DNA of 64,000 bases from DATMER01 sp963741305 (GTDB taxonomy: Bacteria; Acidobacteriota; Thermoanaerobaculia; Multivoradales; UBA5704), in the NCBI GenBank assembly GCA_963741305.1, contig CAVUHL010000003.1, positions 5,084,001 to 5,148,000 of the forward strand, read 5' to 3'. Position numbers and translations under genes: made by a program. Below are positions 49,227 through 57,897 of this stretch, in pieces. How positions within the stretch are numbered: position 1 is the stretch's first letter; every line of letters begins with the position of its first letter. The notes under the pieces are model-generated. The model worked only from the letters and a program-made list of their open reading frames with translations, did not search any database and was not told where the DNA came from.

Positions 49227-50463
49227 CCTGCGCCGCGTCCGGGTCGTTGGGCGCCAGCTCCAGGAACTTCGTGAGGTGCTCCTTGGCCTTGGCCGCGTCA
49301 GTGCCGGCGTAGGCCAGGCCGAGCATGTAGTGCGACTTGGCGTGCTTGGGGTTGACGGTGAGCGCCATCCCGAAGGCCTCGACCGCGTCGACCATGTTGT
49401 TCGCGTTGTAGAGGGCGACCCCCTGCTTGAACAGGTCGTCCGGGTTCATGGAAGCCTGGGCGGCCTTCATGGCCTCCTGCGCCGCCGTCGCGCCCGCCTT
49501 GTCGCCCGCGGCCTTCAGGGCTTCGTAGCGGATGGTCAGCGCCTCCAGGTTCTTGGGGTTCCGCGCCAGCACGGGATCCACGGCCTGGGCGGCCTCCTTG
49601 TAGCTCTTCTTCACGAGCATGACCTGGCCCATCGCGGCGTAGGCCTGGTCGAGGGTCGGATCGACCTCGATGGCGCGCTTGAAATAGCCGATGGCGCCGT
49701 CGCGGTCGCCGGCGCGGGAGGTCTCGGCGCCCAGGTTGTAGATGCGGACGGCGGTCTCGCGGCTCTTGTCGGCGGCAACCAGGGCATCCAGCGCCGGGCC
49801 GAGCTTCTCCTTGTCGTTCAGGGCCCGGGCGGCGTCGAAACGCACCCTCAGACCACGGACCGCGCCCGGCTGAAGCTCCAGGAAGCGGTCGGCCGCGGCG
49901 AGCGCCTCGGCATATTTCTTCTGCTCGTAAGAGACCTCGGCGAGAGCGCCGAACGCCGGGGCCAGGGAGGGATTGAGGGTCGTGGCCTCCTTGAACTTGG
50001 CCTCCGCGGCAGGCAGGTTGTTCGCCTGGAGCGTGGTGACCCCCTCGTTGAAGGCCGCAACGGCTGCGTTCTCCCCTTCGAGCTTCTTGACCTCCTCATC
50101 GCTCGGCCCGGTTGCCGCAACCGGGGCGATCTCGGCCAGGGTGTAGGTGAGGCGGAGGACGTCCCCGGGCTTGGGCTTGATCGTCTCCTCGTAAGGGTCG
50201 TAGCCCGCCTTCTCCATCTGGAGGACGTACTCCTGCGTGGCGTCCAGGACCAGGATGGTGAACTTGCCGAGGTTGTCCGTGAGCTTCTCCTGCTTGAAGT
50301 TGGTCCCCGGACGGGTGAGGGTGATCTTGATGCCCGGGATCGGCTTGCCTTCCGGGCTCAGGACGGTACCGATGATCCGGCCCTCGCCAACCGCATGGGC
50401 GGTGGCGGCCAAGGCCAGGATCAGGCAGAGCGCGATGCTCAGCGCGCGATAGGTTCGATTCAT
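49198..50463 (-). CDS. Exported TPR-repeat protein with N-terminal carboxypeptidase-regulatory-like domain
   Basis: 421 residues from ATG 50463. Signal peptide (1-24), then a beta sandwich (IIGTVLSPEGKPIPGIKITLTRPGT) like CarboxypepD_reg/DUF2012 domains, then at least six tetratricopeptide repeats (for example AEAKFKEATTLNPSLAPAFG and AIGYFKRAIEVDPTLDQAYA). A periplasmic or surface scaffold for protein contacts. AAGGAG precedes the start. The last 29 bp lie over the end of the kinase gene. Confidence 0.85.
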   Translation of the reverse strand: MNRTYRALSIALCLILALAATAHAVGEGRIIGTVLSPEGKPIPGIKITLTRPGTNFKQEKLTDNLGKFTILVLDATQEYVLQMEKAGYDPYEETIKPKPGDVLRLTYTLAEIAPVAATGPSDEEVKKLEGENAAVAAFNEGVTTLQANNLPAAEAKFKEATTLNPSLAPAFGALAEVSYEQKKYAEALAAADRFLELQPGAVRGLRVRFDAARALNDKEKLGPALDALVAADKSRETAVRIYNLGAETSRAGDRDGAIGYFKRAIEVDPTLDQAYAAMGQVMLVKKSYKEAAQAVDPVLARNPKNLEALTIRYEALKAAGDKAGATAAQEAMKAAQASMNPDDLFKQGVALYNANNMVDAVEAFGMALTVNPKHAKSHYMLGLAYAGTDAAKAKEHLTKFLELAPNDPDAAQAKEMLTYLK

Positions 50464-50483
50464 GAGGTGGCTCCTTTTGCGCT

Positions 50484-51356
50484 TCACTGGGTGGATTCTA
50501 CCGCGTGCTCTCCGAGGAGCAGCCAGTCGCGGGTAAGGCCGGCCCAGCCGCGGGCATCGCCCGCGACCCGGAGGAGGCGGTTGCCCTCGCCGCAATCCTC
50601 CCTGAAAGCCTCGGCTCCTCGAACAAGAACCGTCTCCTCCTCTCCCCCCATTCCAACCGGCTCGGTGCCCCAGAAGAACCAGCCTCGAAATGGCCCGGCC
50701 CGTTCCGGCCAGGGACTGGATGCCTTTCCTGGAGCCCAACGGTCACCCGAGCTCACGGTGAAGGTCTCGCCGGTCTGCGGGAGCAGGGCCCAGGTCTGGC
50801 CGCTCCAGTCGGTCTCCAAGTCGACCGGCGGGCAGGCCGCCTGGGGCAGGGCTGTCCCGAGGAGCTTGCCGGAGGGATCCACCCTCCAAACCGCATTGCC
50901 GTTGCAAGAAGTGGGGGCTATATAGATACCGTCCCACCGGGCGACGACGTCGCGGAAGCCCCCTTCCTTGGCCTGGGCGATGCGCACCGGCCGGACCCTG
51001 CCGAGCGGAGGCTTGTGCCAGAGGCGGGGAGCCGTGGACGAGGCGAGCCAGAGGGAGCCGTCGCGAGGGCTCACGGAGAGCGTCTCCCAGACGTCCCCCT
51101 TGGCGCCGTAGACCATCTCCATCTCCTCCTCCATCTCCTGCGGCGCCTTGGCCTGCCGGGGGAGCTCCACGAGCAGCGCGGGCTCGAACAGGATCCAGAT
51201 CTTGCTCTTGGTCAGGGCCATGTCCCGCGGCCGGCTCCCCTCGGGGAGTCCCAGATCGGAGAGCAGGATCTTGCGCACCGGCACCTCGCAGACCAGCCGG
51301 CCTTGAGGGATGGGAGCCAATTGGAGCAGGGCGAGCAGGGCAAGAAGGGGCGTCAT
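50484..51356 (-). CDS. Hypothetical exported protein, 290 residues
   Basis: Begins at MTPLLALLALLQL, a weak signal peptide; the longer open frame upstream runs through repeats and is not credible as protein. The mature part has many short strands and Trp residues (LSVSPRDGSLWLASS, DVVARWDGIYIAPTSC), as in a small beta-propeller. It ends 20 bp before the TPR gene and is probably co-transcribed with it. No family recognised. Confidence 0.6.
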   Translation of the reverse strand: MTPLLALLALLQLAPIPQGRLVCEVPVRKILLSDLGLPEGSRPRDMALTKSKIWILFEPALLVELPRQAKAPQEMEEEMEMVYGAKGDVWETLSVSPRDGSLWLASSTAPRLWHKPPLGRVRPVRIAQAKEGGFRDVVARWDGIYIAPTSCNGNAVWRVDPSGKLLGTALPQAACPPVDLETDWSGQTWALLPQTGETFTVSSGDRWAPGKASSPWPERAGPFRGWFFWGTEPVGMGGEEETVLVRGAEAFREDCGEGNRLLRVAGDARGWAGLTRDWLLLGEHAVESTQ

Positions 51357-51383
51357 AAGCGTGCATTGTAGACATCGGGCCTG

Positions 51384-51560
51384 AAAGGACCAAAAGGACC
51401 TCAAGGACACCAAGGACCGGGCGCCATGAATGTCGCCCCTACAAACAAGACCCCCACCTCGGTTGTAGGGGCGCGATTCATCGCGCCCGGTCCTTGATGT
51501 CCCTTGTCGTCCTTGCTGTCCTTGGTGTCCTTGCTGTCCTTGGTGTCCTTGAAGTCCTTT
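51384..51560. repeat. Composite palindromic element with 9-bp minisatellites
   Basis: Left: about four 9-bp AAGGACNNN units (51384-51418). Centre: inverted repeat of 28-bp arms (51417-51444 and 51463-51490) of the GGGCGCGATTCATCGCGCCC family around 18 bp. Right: about eight 9-bp GTCCTTGNT units (51488-51560), the complement of the left units. The whole is roughly a giant palindrome between divergent genes. Confidence 0.75.
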
Positions 51561-51600
51561 TCCCCTGATACCATGCGGCCGTTCAAGGAGGAGACCCCGC

Positions 51601-52791
51601 ATGCTGGCCCAACGCATACCCGAAATCCAGTCCGCCCTGGCCGAAGCCGGCGTCGAAGGGTGGTTCTTCAACTGCTTCCAGCTCAACGATCCGATCGGGC
51701 TCGACCTCCTCGGCCTGTCGGGCGGAGGGAAGCTGGTCACCCGCCGCTGTTACTACCTGGTCCCACGCGAGGGCGAGCCGCGCAAGCTCGTCCACGGGCT
51801 GGAGCCGGCCATGCTCGACCACCTGCCCGGCTCCAAGACGCAGTACACGACCTGGCAGGATCACCGTCAGAAGTTCGGCGAATTCGTCTCCGGGTTCAGC
51901 CGCCTGGCCGCGCAGTACAGCCCCAACAACGAGCTTCCCTCGGTCTCGCGCATCGACGCCGGCACGGCCGACCTCCTGAAAGCCGCCGGGATCGAGCTCG
52001 CCACCTCCGCCGACCTCGCGCAGCGCTTCGCCGCCACTTGGTCGCAGGAACAGCTCGAAGGGCACCGCCGGGCCAACGTCCACCTCCACCGCATCGCGCT
52101 GGAAGCTTTCAACCGCGTGGGCGATGCCCTGCGCCGGGGCGACCAGATCGACGAATACGCGGTGCAGCGCTTCATCCTCGACGCCTTCGAACAGGTTGGC
52201 CTGTGGGCCGAGGCCGATCCCATCGTCGGCATCAACGCCCATAGCGCCGACCCCCACTACCAGCCGGGGCCGGACCACAGCTCGCCGATCCGGAAAGGGG
52301 ACTTCCTCCTCATCGACCTCTGGGCGAAAGAGAAGGCCTCGGGGAGCGTCTACGCGGACATCACCTGGTGCGGTGTCTGCGCCGCGGCGCCCACGGACAA
52401 GCAGCAGGAAGTCTTCGGGGTCGTCGCCGGGGCACGCGACGCCGCCTGGGAGCTGGTGCGCAGCCGCTTCCCCGGCGAGCCCGTCCGCGGGTTCGAGGTG
52501 GACGACGCCGCTCGCGCAGTCATCCAAAAGGCGGGGTATGGGGAGCGGTTCATCCACCGCACCGGCCACTCGATCGGCACCTCCGACCACGGCCAGGGCG
52601 CCAACATGGACAACCTGGAGACGCACGACACGCGGCAGCTCCTGCCCATGACCGGCTTCTCCATCGAGCCGGGGATCTACCTCACGGACGATTTCGGGGT
52701 GCGGCTCGAGATCAACGTCGCCCTCACCGAGGAAGGCGCGGAGATCACCGGCGCCGAGCCCCAGCGTGAGCTCCTCCGGCTGCTGGCGTAG
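51601..52791 (+). CDS. M24-family Xaa-Pro peptidase-like protein
   Basis: 396 residues. N-terminal creatinase-like domain, then the pita-bread catalytic domain with all five metal ligands visible: Asp in LLIDLWA, Asp in VYADITW, His in HRTGHSIGT, Glu in SIEPGIYL and Glu in RLEINVAL. It probably removes N-terminal residues before Pro. AGGAGG lies 9 bp before the ATG. It is followed after 9 bp by the squalene-synthase-like gene. Confidence 0.9.
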   Translation: MLAQRIPEIQSALAEAGVEGWFFNCFQLNDPIGLDLLGLSGGGKLVTRRCYYLVPREGEPRKLVHGLEPAMLDHLPGSKTQYTTWQDHRQKFGEFVSGFSRLAAQYSPNNELPSVSRIDAGTADLLKAAGIELATSADLAQRFAATWSQEQLEGHRRANVHLHRIALEAFNRVGDALRRGDQIDEYAVQRFILDAFEQVGLWAEADPIVGINAHSADPHYQPGPDHSSPIRKGDFLLIDLWAKEKASGSVYADITWCGVCAAAPTDKQQEVFGVVAGARDAAWELVRSRFPGEPVRGFEVDDAARAVIQKAGYGERFIHRTGHSIGTSDHGQGANMDNLETHDTRQLLPMTGFSIEPGIYLTDDFGVRLEINVALTEEGAEITGAEPQRELLRLLA

Positions 52792-52800
52792 CATGGGACT

Positions 52801-53703
52801 GTGGATGTAGAACGCCCGAACCTCCGCGAGAACCAGGAGCGCAGCCCCCACAGCCGGCTGGATCAGGAGATCCGCCGGCCGGACGAGGATTTCGACGAGG
52901 ACCGCGCTCTGGACCTCTGCTCGGAAATCGCGCGCAATCTCCTCGGCGACTTCGCGCCCGCCCTGGTGCTCCTCCCGGTCTACGACCGGCAGCGGGTCCA
53001 GACGCTCCTGGCCTATACCTTCACCCTGTTCGACTTCGCCCGCCAGCGCGGCGTCGACGGCGAGCGCCTCGCTCAGATCAACCGCTGGCAGTTCACCCTG
53101 GAGTCGGTCCTCGAGGGGCAGCCGATCGGACAGCCGGTCTTCGTGCGCATGGCCCGGGAGCACCGGCGCCGCGCCTGGTCCGTGGAGGCCCTCGACGAGA
53201 TCGCCGCCTGCGCCCGCCGCCGAGCCACCCGTCCCCGCTCCGCCACTCCCGAGGAGGCGGACACCGAGGCCGAGCGCCTGGCCCGTGCCGTGGCGACCGC
53301 CCTCCTGGGAAAGGCTCCCCCGAGCGAGGTAAACGCCTTCGCCGGTGCGCTGATCCGGCTGCGTTCACTCCAAAGCCTCGGCTCCGAGATCCAAGGCAAG
53401 CGCAATCCGTTGGCTGTCAGCGAGATGCCGGACGACTGGAGCGATCCGAACCCGCAACGGCTGTTCGAGGCTGCGCAACGGGAGTGCCTCCGCCTCCGTC
53501 CCAGGCTCCTGCGCTCGCCCCGGGGGCTGCTCGACCTCCCCGCCGGCTATAGAAGGGCCGCGGTCTTCTGCCTGCTCGCTTCGCTTCGGCTGTTGACGCA
53601 GATCGAGGATGGGGACGCCGGACTGCTGGAGACACCGCCACAGCTCGGCGTGATGTCGCGGCTGGGGCTGCTGGCCAGGGCGCGGTGGTTCAGAGTGAGC
53701 TAG
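52801..53703 (+). CDS. Degenerate squalene/phytoene-synthase-like protein
   Basis: 300 residues with a GTG start 9 bp after the peptidase gene. The helical pattern LLPVYDRQRVQTLLAYTFTLFDFA, then AERLARAVATALLG, LRSLQSLGSEIQGKRNPLAVSEMP follows the trans-isoprenyl diphosphate (head-to-head) synthase fold, but both Asp-rich metal motifs are lost (LFDFARQ and SLGSEIQ in place of DxxxD). It is probably not an active synthase; it could be a structural relative or regulator. Array 3 begins 14 bp after its stop. Confidence 0.65.
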   Translation: MDVERPNLRENQERSPHSRLDQEIRRPDEDFDEDRALDLCSEIARNLLGDFAPALVLLPVYDRQRVQTLLAYTFTLFDFARQRGVDGERLAQINRWQFTLESVLEGQPIGQPVFVRMAREHRRRAWSVEALDEIAACARRRATRPRSATPEEADTEAERLARAVATALLGKAPPSEVNAFAGALIRLRSLQSLGSEIQGKRNPLAVSEMPDDWSDPNPQRLFEAAQRECLRLRPRLLRSPRGLLDLPAGYRRAAVFCLLASLRLLTQIEDGDAGLLETPPQLGVMSRLGLLARARWFRVS

Positions 53704-53716
53704 GAGCAGCCCGGAT

Positions 53717-53989
53717 GTACATCACTAATGACTCTCTGTACATTTGAACAGCTCAACGGCTCGTTTGAATTGCCGGGTTGTATATTCGAGCCGCTCGAAT
53801 GTACAGTCCAGTCATTCGACTGTACATTCCTGCCGCTCGCCTGTACATTCGAACCGCTCGGAAGTCTTTCCGGATCATCCGAATGTACATTCCAATCGCT
53901 CGGCTGTACATTCTGGCCGCTCGGGAGTAAGTTTCCATCGCCCGGATGTATACTCCTGACACAAGGCTGTACATTCAAAGAGATCAGGC
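53717..53989. repeat. 21-bp periodic array 3 (13 units)
   Basis: Thirteen units start at 53717 and repeat every 21 bp to 53989. Consensus begins GTACATTC and ends CCGCTCGGNT. Several units are palindromic within or across borders (ATTCGA-GCCG-CTCGAAT, and TGTACAGTC with GACTGTACA around one unit). AT-richer than arrays 1 and 2. No indels. It lies between the ends of two convergent genes. Confidence 0.88.
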
Positions 53990-53997
53990 AGGCTTCT

Positions 53998-54109
53998 TTC
54001 CCCTGGGACCGCCGGCATCTTGCCGGCCCACGCTCCCCGCCCCCAACAAGGCCGGGCCTTCGGCCCATTGTCTTCCAATGCCGGCAAGATGCCGGCGGTC
54101 CCAGGGGAA
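53998..54109. repeat. Perfect 30-bp inverted repeat
   Basis: Arms 53998-54027 and 54080-54109 are exact reverse complements, 52 bp apart; each arm holds the smaller hairpin GCCGGC-ATCTT-GCCGGC. A GGGCC-TTC-GGCCC hairpin sits in the loop. It lies between array 3 and the end of the DtxR-family gene and may also end transcription from both sides. Confidence 0.75.
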
Positions 54110-54120
54110 GAAGGAAGTCC

Positions 54121-54780
54121 CTACGCGGGCTCTACGAAGATCTTCGAGGCCGCCCGGAAGCCCAGGCTGACCTCCCCGCCGTCCTCCCGGCACAGCTCGA
54201 CCGTATCGGCGGCTTCGTCGCGCCGGTCGACGGTGAGGGTGTTGCCCGGCTTCAGGTGCCGGCGCTCCAGGAGTTGGAGGAACTCGCGGCCTTGGTCGGC
54301 CACCCGCGCCACCCGCACCAGTTTTCCCATGTCGCAGGTGAGCAGGCTCGGCCTCTCGGGCAGCTCCATGACCCCATGGACGTCCGGGATCGGATCTCCG
54401 TGGGGATCAACAGCGGGGTAGCCCAGCATCTCGTCCATCCGGTCGACCAGTCGGTCCGATACGGCGTGCTCCATCTCCTCGGCCTCGGAGTGGACCTCGC
54501 TCCAGTCCATCCCCATCACTTTGACCAGGAAGAGCTCGACCAGACGGTGCCGGCGCAGGACGTGCGCCGCGAGCTGCCGGCCCGAGGGCGTCAGCCGCAC
54601 TCCGCTGTAGGGCTCGTAGGACACCAGGCCGGTGTCCGCCAGGGTCTTCACCATGGCCGTCACGGTGCCCGGCGCTACTTTCAAAGCGGCCGAGACCTGC
54701 CCCATCGAGACCAGGCTGTCCGGGTCCCTCTGCTCCAGCAGGATGCACTTCAGGTAGTCCTCGACGGTGCTCGTCGGCAT
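54121..54780 (-). CDS. DtxR/MntR-family metal-dependent repressor
   Basis: 219 residues from MPTSTVEDYLKCI, the family start. N-terminal winged helix (MGQVSAALKVAPGTVTAMVKTLADTGLV), dimerisation and metal domain with HRLVELFLVKVMGMDWSEVHSEAEEMEHAVSD (the E..H and DxxH ligands), and a C-terminal SH3-like/FeoA domain (about 150-215). It would repress metal uptake when Mn or Fe is plentiful. It is divergent from the metal ABC operon across a 53-bp gap. Confidence 0.9.
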   Translation of the reverse strand: MPTSTVEDYLKCILLEQRDPDSLVSMGQVSAALKVAPGTVTAMVKTLADTGLVSYEPYSGVRLTPSGRQLAAHVLRRHRLVELFLVKVMGMDWSEVHSEAEEMEHAVSDRLVDRMDEMLGYPAVDPHGDPIPDVHGVMELPERPSLLTCDMGKLVRVARVADQGREFLQLLERRHLKPGNTLTVDRRDEAADTVELCREDGGEVSLGFRAASKIFVEPA

Positions 54781-54798
54781 GGGACATAAGACTACCAC

Positions 54799-54842
54799 TT
54801 GACATTTCAGAGGACCAGGAGCAATATTTTGGTATGCCAAAA
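54799..54842 (+). promoter_or_regulatory. Promoter and palindromic operator of the metal ABC operon
   Basis: TTGACA (54799-54804), 17-bp spacer and CAATAT (54822-54827), then a perfect dyad TTTTGG-TATG-CCAAAA (54827-54842) that spans the start codon of the binding-protein gene. The dyad is the likely binding site of the divergent DtxR-family regulator. Confidence 0.55.
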
Positions 54843-55769
54843 CTCCCGCTTTACCTCATCGTATCCTCCTTGCTGCTCACAGGCTGCGGCGGGAAAGGCG
54901 ATTCACCGGCTGGAGCTGATGCCGGAGATAAGGGCCCGCTGAAGGTAGTCGCCACCACCGGGATCATCGGGGACGTTGCTCAGCGGATCGCCGGGCCGCA
55001 TGCCAAGGTCGAGGCGCTGATGGGCCCCGGGATCGATCCCCACCTCTACAAGGCGAGCGAGAGCGACGTCCGCCGGATCTCGGAGGCCGACCTGGTGCTC
55101 TACAACGGGCTCCACCTCGAGGGGAAGATGGGCGACATCCTGACCAAGATGGCCCGTACCCGTCCCGTGGTCGCGGTCACCGAGGAGATCCCCCAGAACC
55201 TGCTGCGCGAGCCTCCCGAGTTCCTCGGACAGTACGATCCGCACGTCTGGTTCGATGTCTCCATGTGGGCGGAGACCCTGGGGCCGATCACCCGCGAGCT
55301 TTCCGCGCTCGACCCCGAGCATGCCAAAGAGTTCGAAACGAACGCCGCGGCCCTGAAGAAGGAGCTGGATGAGCTGGACGCCTGGGTCAAGGCGCAGATC
55401 CTGACCCTCCCGAAGGAGCGCCGCATCCTGGTTACGGCCCACGACGCCTTCGGCTATTTCGGCCGGCACTACGGCATGCAGGTGGTGGCCATCCAGGGGA
55501 TCAGCACCCTCTCGGAGGCGGGCTTGAAGGATGTCGACCGGGTGGTGAGCCTGGTGGTGGACCAGAAGGTCCCGGCCATCTTCATCGAATCCAGCGTGCC
55601 GCGGCGGTCCATCGAGGCCGTGCAGGCCGCGGTGCGGTCGCGTGGGCATGAGGCCGCTATCGGCGGCCAGCTCTACTCCGATTCCCTGGGCGCCGCCGGC
55701 TCCCCGGCTGGAACCTATCCGGGCATGGTCCGTGCGAACGTCACGACGATCGTGAACGCCCTGAAGTGA
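54834..55769 (+). CDS. Metal ABC transporter substrate-binding lipoprotein (TroA/MntA-like)
   Basis: 311 residues with a lipobox (Cys18). The cluster-9 metal-binding fold shows the ligand set of TroA-type proteins: His in GIDPHLY, His in DPHVWFD, His in VTAHDAF and Asp in LYSDSLG. That HHHD-type set points to Mn or Zn. It captures metal in the periplasm for the ATPase and two permeases encoded next. Confidence 0.92.
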   Translation: MPKLPLYLIVSSLLLTGCGGKGDSPAGADAGDKGPLKVVATTGIIGDVAQRIAGPHAKVEALMGPGIDPHLYKASESDVRRISEADLVLYNGLHLEGKMGDILTKMARTRPVVAVTEEIPQNLLREPPEFLGQYDPHVWFDVSMWAETLGPITRELSALDPEHAKEFETNAAALKKELDELDAWVKAQILTLPKERRILVTAHDAFGYFGRHYGMQVVAIQGISTLSEAGLKDVDRVVSLVVDQKVPAIFIESSVPRRSIEAVQAAVRSRGHEAAIGGQLYSDSLGAAGSPAGTYPGMVRANVTTIVNALK

Positions 55770-55779
55770 GGTTGACGTC

Positions 55780-56604
55780 ATGAACCCGAAGCCGAAGATC
55801 GTCGAAATCCCGGATGTGGCACCTGGCGTGCCGGCCATCGAGGTGCACGACCTCACGGTCGCCTACCGCACCCAGCCGGTGCTCTGGGACGTGGACCTCG
55901 CCCTCCCCGAGGGCAAGCTGATCGCCATCGTGGGGCCGAACGGCGCCGGCAAGAGCACGCTGCTCAAGGCGATCCTGGGCCTGGTCCCTCTCGTGACCGG
56001 ATGGGTGCAGATCTTCGGCGAGCCGTACGAGCGCCGCCGCTCCTGGGTGGGCTACGTACCGCAGCGCGAAAGCGTGGATTGGGACTTCCCCACCAGCGCC
56101 CTGGATGTGGTGACCATGGGCCTCTATGGCCGGATCGGCTGGTTCCGGCGGCCGTCCAAGCACCACCGGACGACTGCCCTCGAATGCCTGGAGAAGGTCG
56201 GCATGCACGACCTCGCTCACCGGCAGATCAGCCAGCTTTCGGGCGGCCAGCAGCAGCGCGTCTTCCTCGCCCGTGCCCTGGCCCAGGATGCCCGCCTGTA
56301 CCTCATGGACGAGCCGTTCGCCGGAGTCGACGCCACTACCGAGCGGGCCATCCTCACCCTTCTCAAGGATTTGCGTGCCTCGGGCCGGACGGTGATCGCC
56401 GTCCATCACGACCTTCAGACGGTCGCGGAGTACTTCGACCACGTGGTCCTGCTCAACATGCGCCTGGTGGCAGCCGGCCCGATCTCCACGACTTTCAACG
56501 CCGACACCCTGCAGCGCACCTATGGCGGCAAGCTCACCGTGCTCACCCAGGCCACGGAAGCACTGCTGGCGAAAAGGTCTCTGGACTCCGGGGGCAGGGA
56601 TTAG
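55780..56604 (+). CDS. Metal ABC transporter ATP-binding protein
   Basis: 274 residues. Walker A GPNGAGKST, signature LSGGQQQR, Walker B LYLMDEPFAG and H-loop AVHHDLQTV. The style (WVGYVPQRESVDWDFPTSALDVV) is that of ZnuC/MntB/TroB. It starts 10 bp after the binding-protein gene and ends 3 bp before the first permease. Confidence 0.93.
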   Translation: MNPKPKIVEIPDVAPGVPAIEVHDLTVAYRTQPVLWDVDLALPEGKLIAIVGPNGAGKSTLLKAILGLVPLVTGWVQIFGEPYERRRSWVGYVPQRESVDWDFPTSALDVVTMGLYGRIGWFRRPSKHHRTTALECLEKVGMHDLAHRQISQLSGGQQQRVFLARALAQDARLYLMDEPFAGVDATTERAILTLLKDLRASGRTVIAVHHDLQTVAEYFDHVVLLNMRLVAAGPISTTFNADTLQRTYGGKLTVLTQATEALLAKRSLDSGGRD

Positions 56605-56607
56605 GCC

Positions 56608-57897
56608 ATGGAGCTGACCTTCACGGCCCGCAACGTCCTCATCGGTGCGACCCTGCTCGGCGCTCTCGGGGGCACCCTGGGGAGCTTCGCGCTGCTCCGG
56701 CGCCAGAGCCTGCTCGGCGACGCGCTCGCCCATGCCGCCCTGCCCGGGGTGTGCATCGCCTACCTGATCACCGGCACCAAGTCGCCCCTCCCCCTGTTCG
56801 TCGGCGCCCTGATCGCGGGCCTTCTCGGCTCGCTCCTGATCCTCGCGACCGTGCGCTGGAGCCGGATCAAGGAGGATTCGGCCATCGGCATCGTCCTCTC
56901 GGTCTTCTTCGGCATCGGGATCGTCCTCCTGACCTACATCCAGAAGCTGCCCGCGGGCAACCAGAGCGGCCTCGACAAGTTCCTCTTCGGCCAGGCTGCC
57001 ACGCTGGTCGAGGAAGACCTCAAGGTCATGGCGGTGCTGGGAGCGATCGTGATCGCCTTCATCGTGATCTTCTACAAGGAGTTCAAGCTGCTCTCCTTCG
57101 ACCGGGAGTTCGGCTCCAGCCTGGGCCTGCCCATGCGTTGGATGGAGGTGCTCCTCACCCTGCTCCTGGTGGTGGTCGTGGTGGTGGGGCTGCAGACCGT
57201 GGGAGTCGTGCTCATCGTCGCGACCCTGATCACCCCGGCGGCGGCGGCCCGCCAATGGACCGACCGGTTGGGCTCGATGCTCCTGCTCTCCGCCGGGATC
57301 GGGGCGACGGCCGGGGCCGCGGGCTCGCTGGTCAGCGCTTCGATGGCCAAGCTGCCCACCGGTCCCGTGATCGTGCTGGTCTCCAGCAGCGTGCTGATCG
57401 TGTCGCTGCTCCTCGCTCCCCGGCGCGGCATCCTCTGGGCACGGCTGCGCGAGCGCCAGGTAGCCGAGCGCATCCGGCGCGAGAACCTGCTCAAAGACCT
57501 CTACCTGCTGGGCGAGCGCAAGGCGGACTGGGAGACGGCCCTGACCTGGCCGCATCTGATGGGCCTGCGCGGGCAGACCGGCGGCGAGCTCACCCGCAGC
57601 GCGCGGCCGCTTGTCGCCGACGGGCTGGCCGAGCGGACCGATGACACCCTGCGCCTGACCGATGCCGGCCGCAAGGAGGCCGAGCAGGTCGTGCGCAAGC
57701 ACCGCATCTGGGAGGTCTACCTGAGCCGGCGCCTGGAACTGCCGAGCGATCACGTCCACCGGGATGCCGAGGCCATGGAGCACGCCCTGACCGAGCTTGC
57801 GGTGACGGAGCTGGAGGAGGCCCTCGGCTTCCCCACGGTCGATCCCCATGGCAGTCCGATCCCCGCCAGGCGATTGTCCCAGAGGACCGCTTCATGA
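56608..57897 (+). CDS. Metal ABC permease fused to a DtxR-like repressor domain
   Basis: 429 residues. The first 275 residues are a cluster-9 permease with about eight helices (FALLRRQSLLGDALAHAALPGVCIAYL). The rest is a cytoplasmic domain resembling the wing and metal-binding domain of DtxR (RSARPLVADGLAERTDDTLRLTDAGRKEAEQVVRKHRIWEVYLSRRLELPSDHVHRDAEAMEHAL), with a matching DPHGSPIP end, suggesting metal feedback on transport. It overlaps the second permease by 4 bp. Confidence 0.88.
   Translation: MELTFTARNVLIGATLLGALGGTLGSFALLRRQSLLGDALAHAALPGVCIAYLITGTKSPLPLFVGALIAGLLGSLLILATVRWSRIKEDSAIGIVLSVFFGIGIVLLTYIQKLPAGNQSGLDKFLFGQAATLVEEDLKVMAVLGAIVIAFIVIFYKEFKLLSFDREFGSSLGLPMRWMEVLLTLLLVVVVVVGLQTVGVVLIVATLITPAAAARQWTDRLGSMLLLSAGIGATAGAAGSLVSASMAKLPTGPVIVLVSSSVLIVSLLLAPRRGILWARLRERQVAERIRRENLLKDLYLLGERKADWETALTWPHLMGLRGQTGGELTRSARPLVADGLAERTDDTLRLTDAGRKEAEQVVRKHRIWEVYLSRRLELPSDHVHRDAEAMEHALTELAVTELEEALGFPTVDPHGSPIPARRLSQRTAS

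Noticed and set aside
53700..54068. Heptad-repeat ORFs through array 3 on both strands
   Set aside because: Several frames are open at once as a consequence of the repeat; no start signals, and no frame shows more conservation than another.
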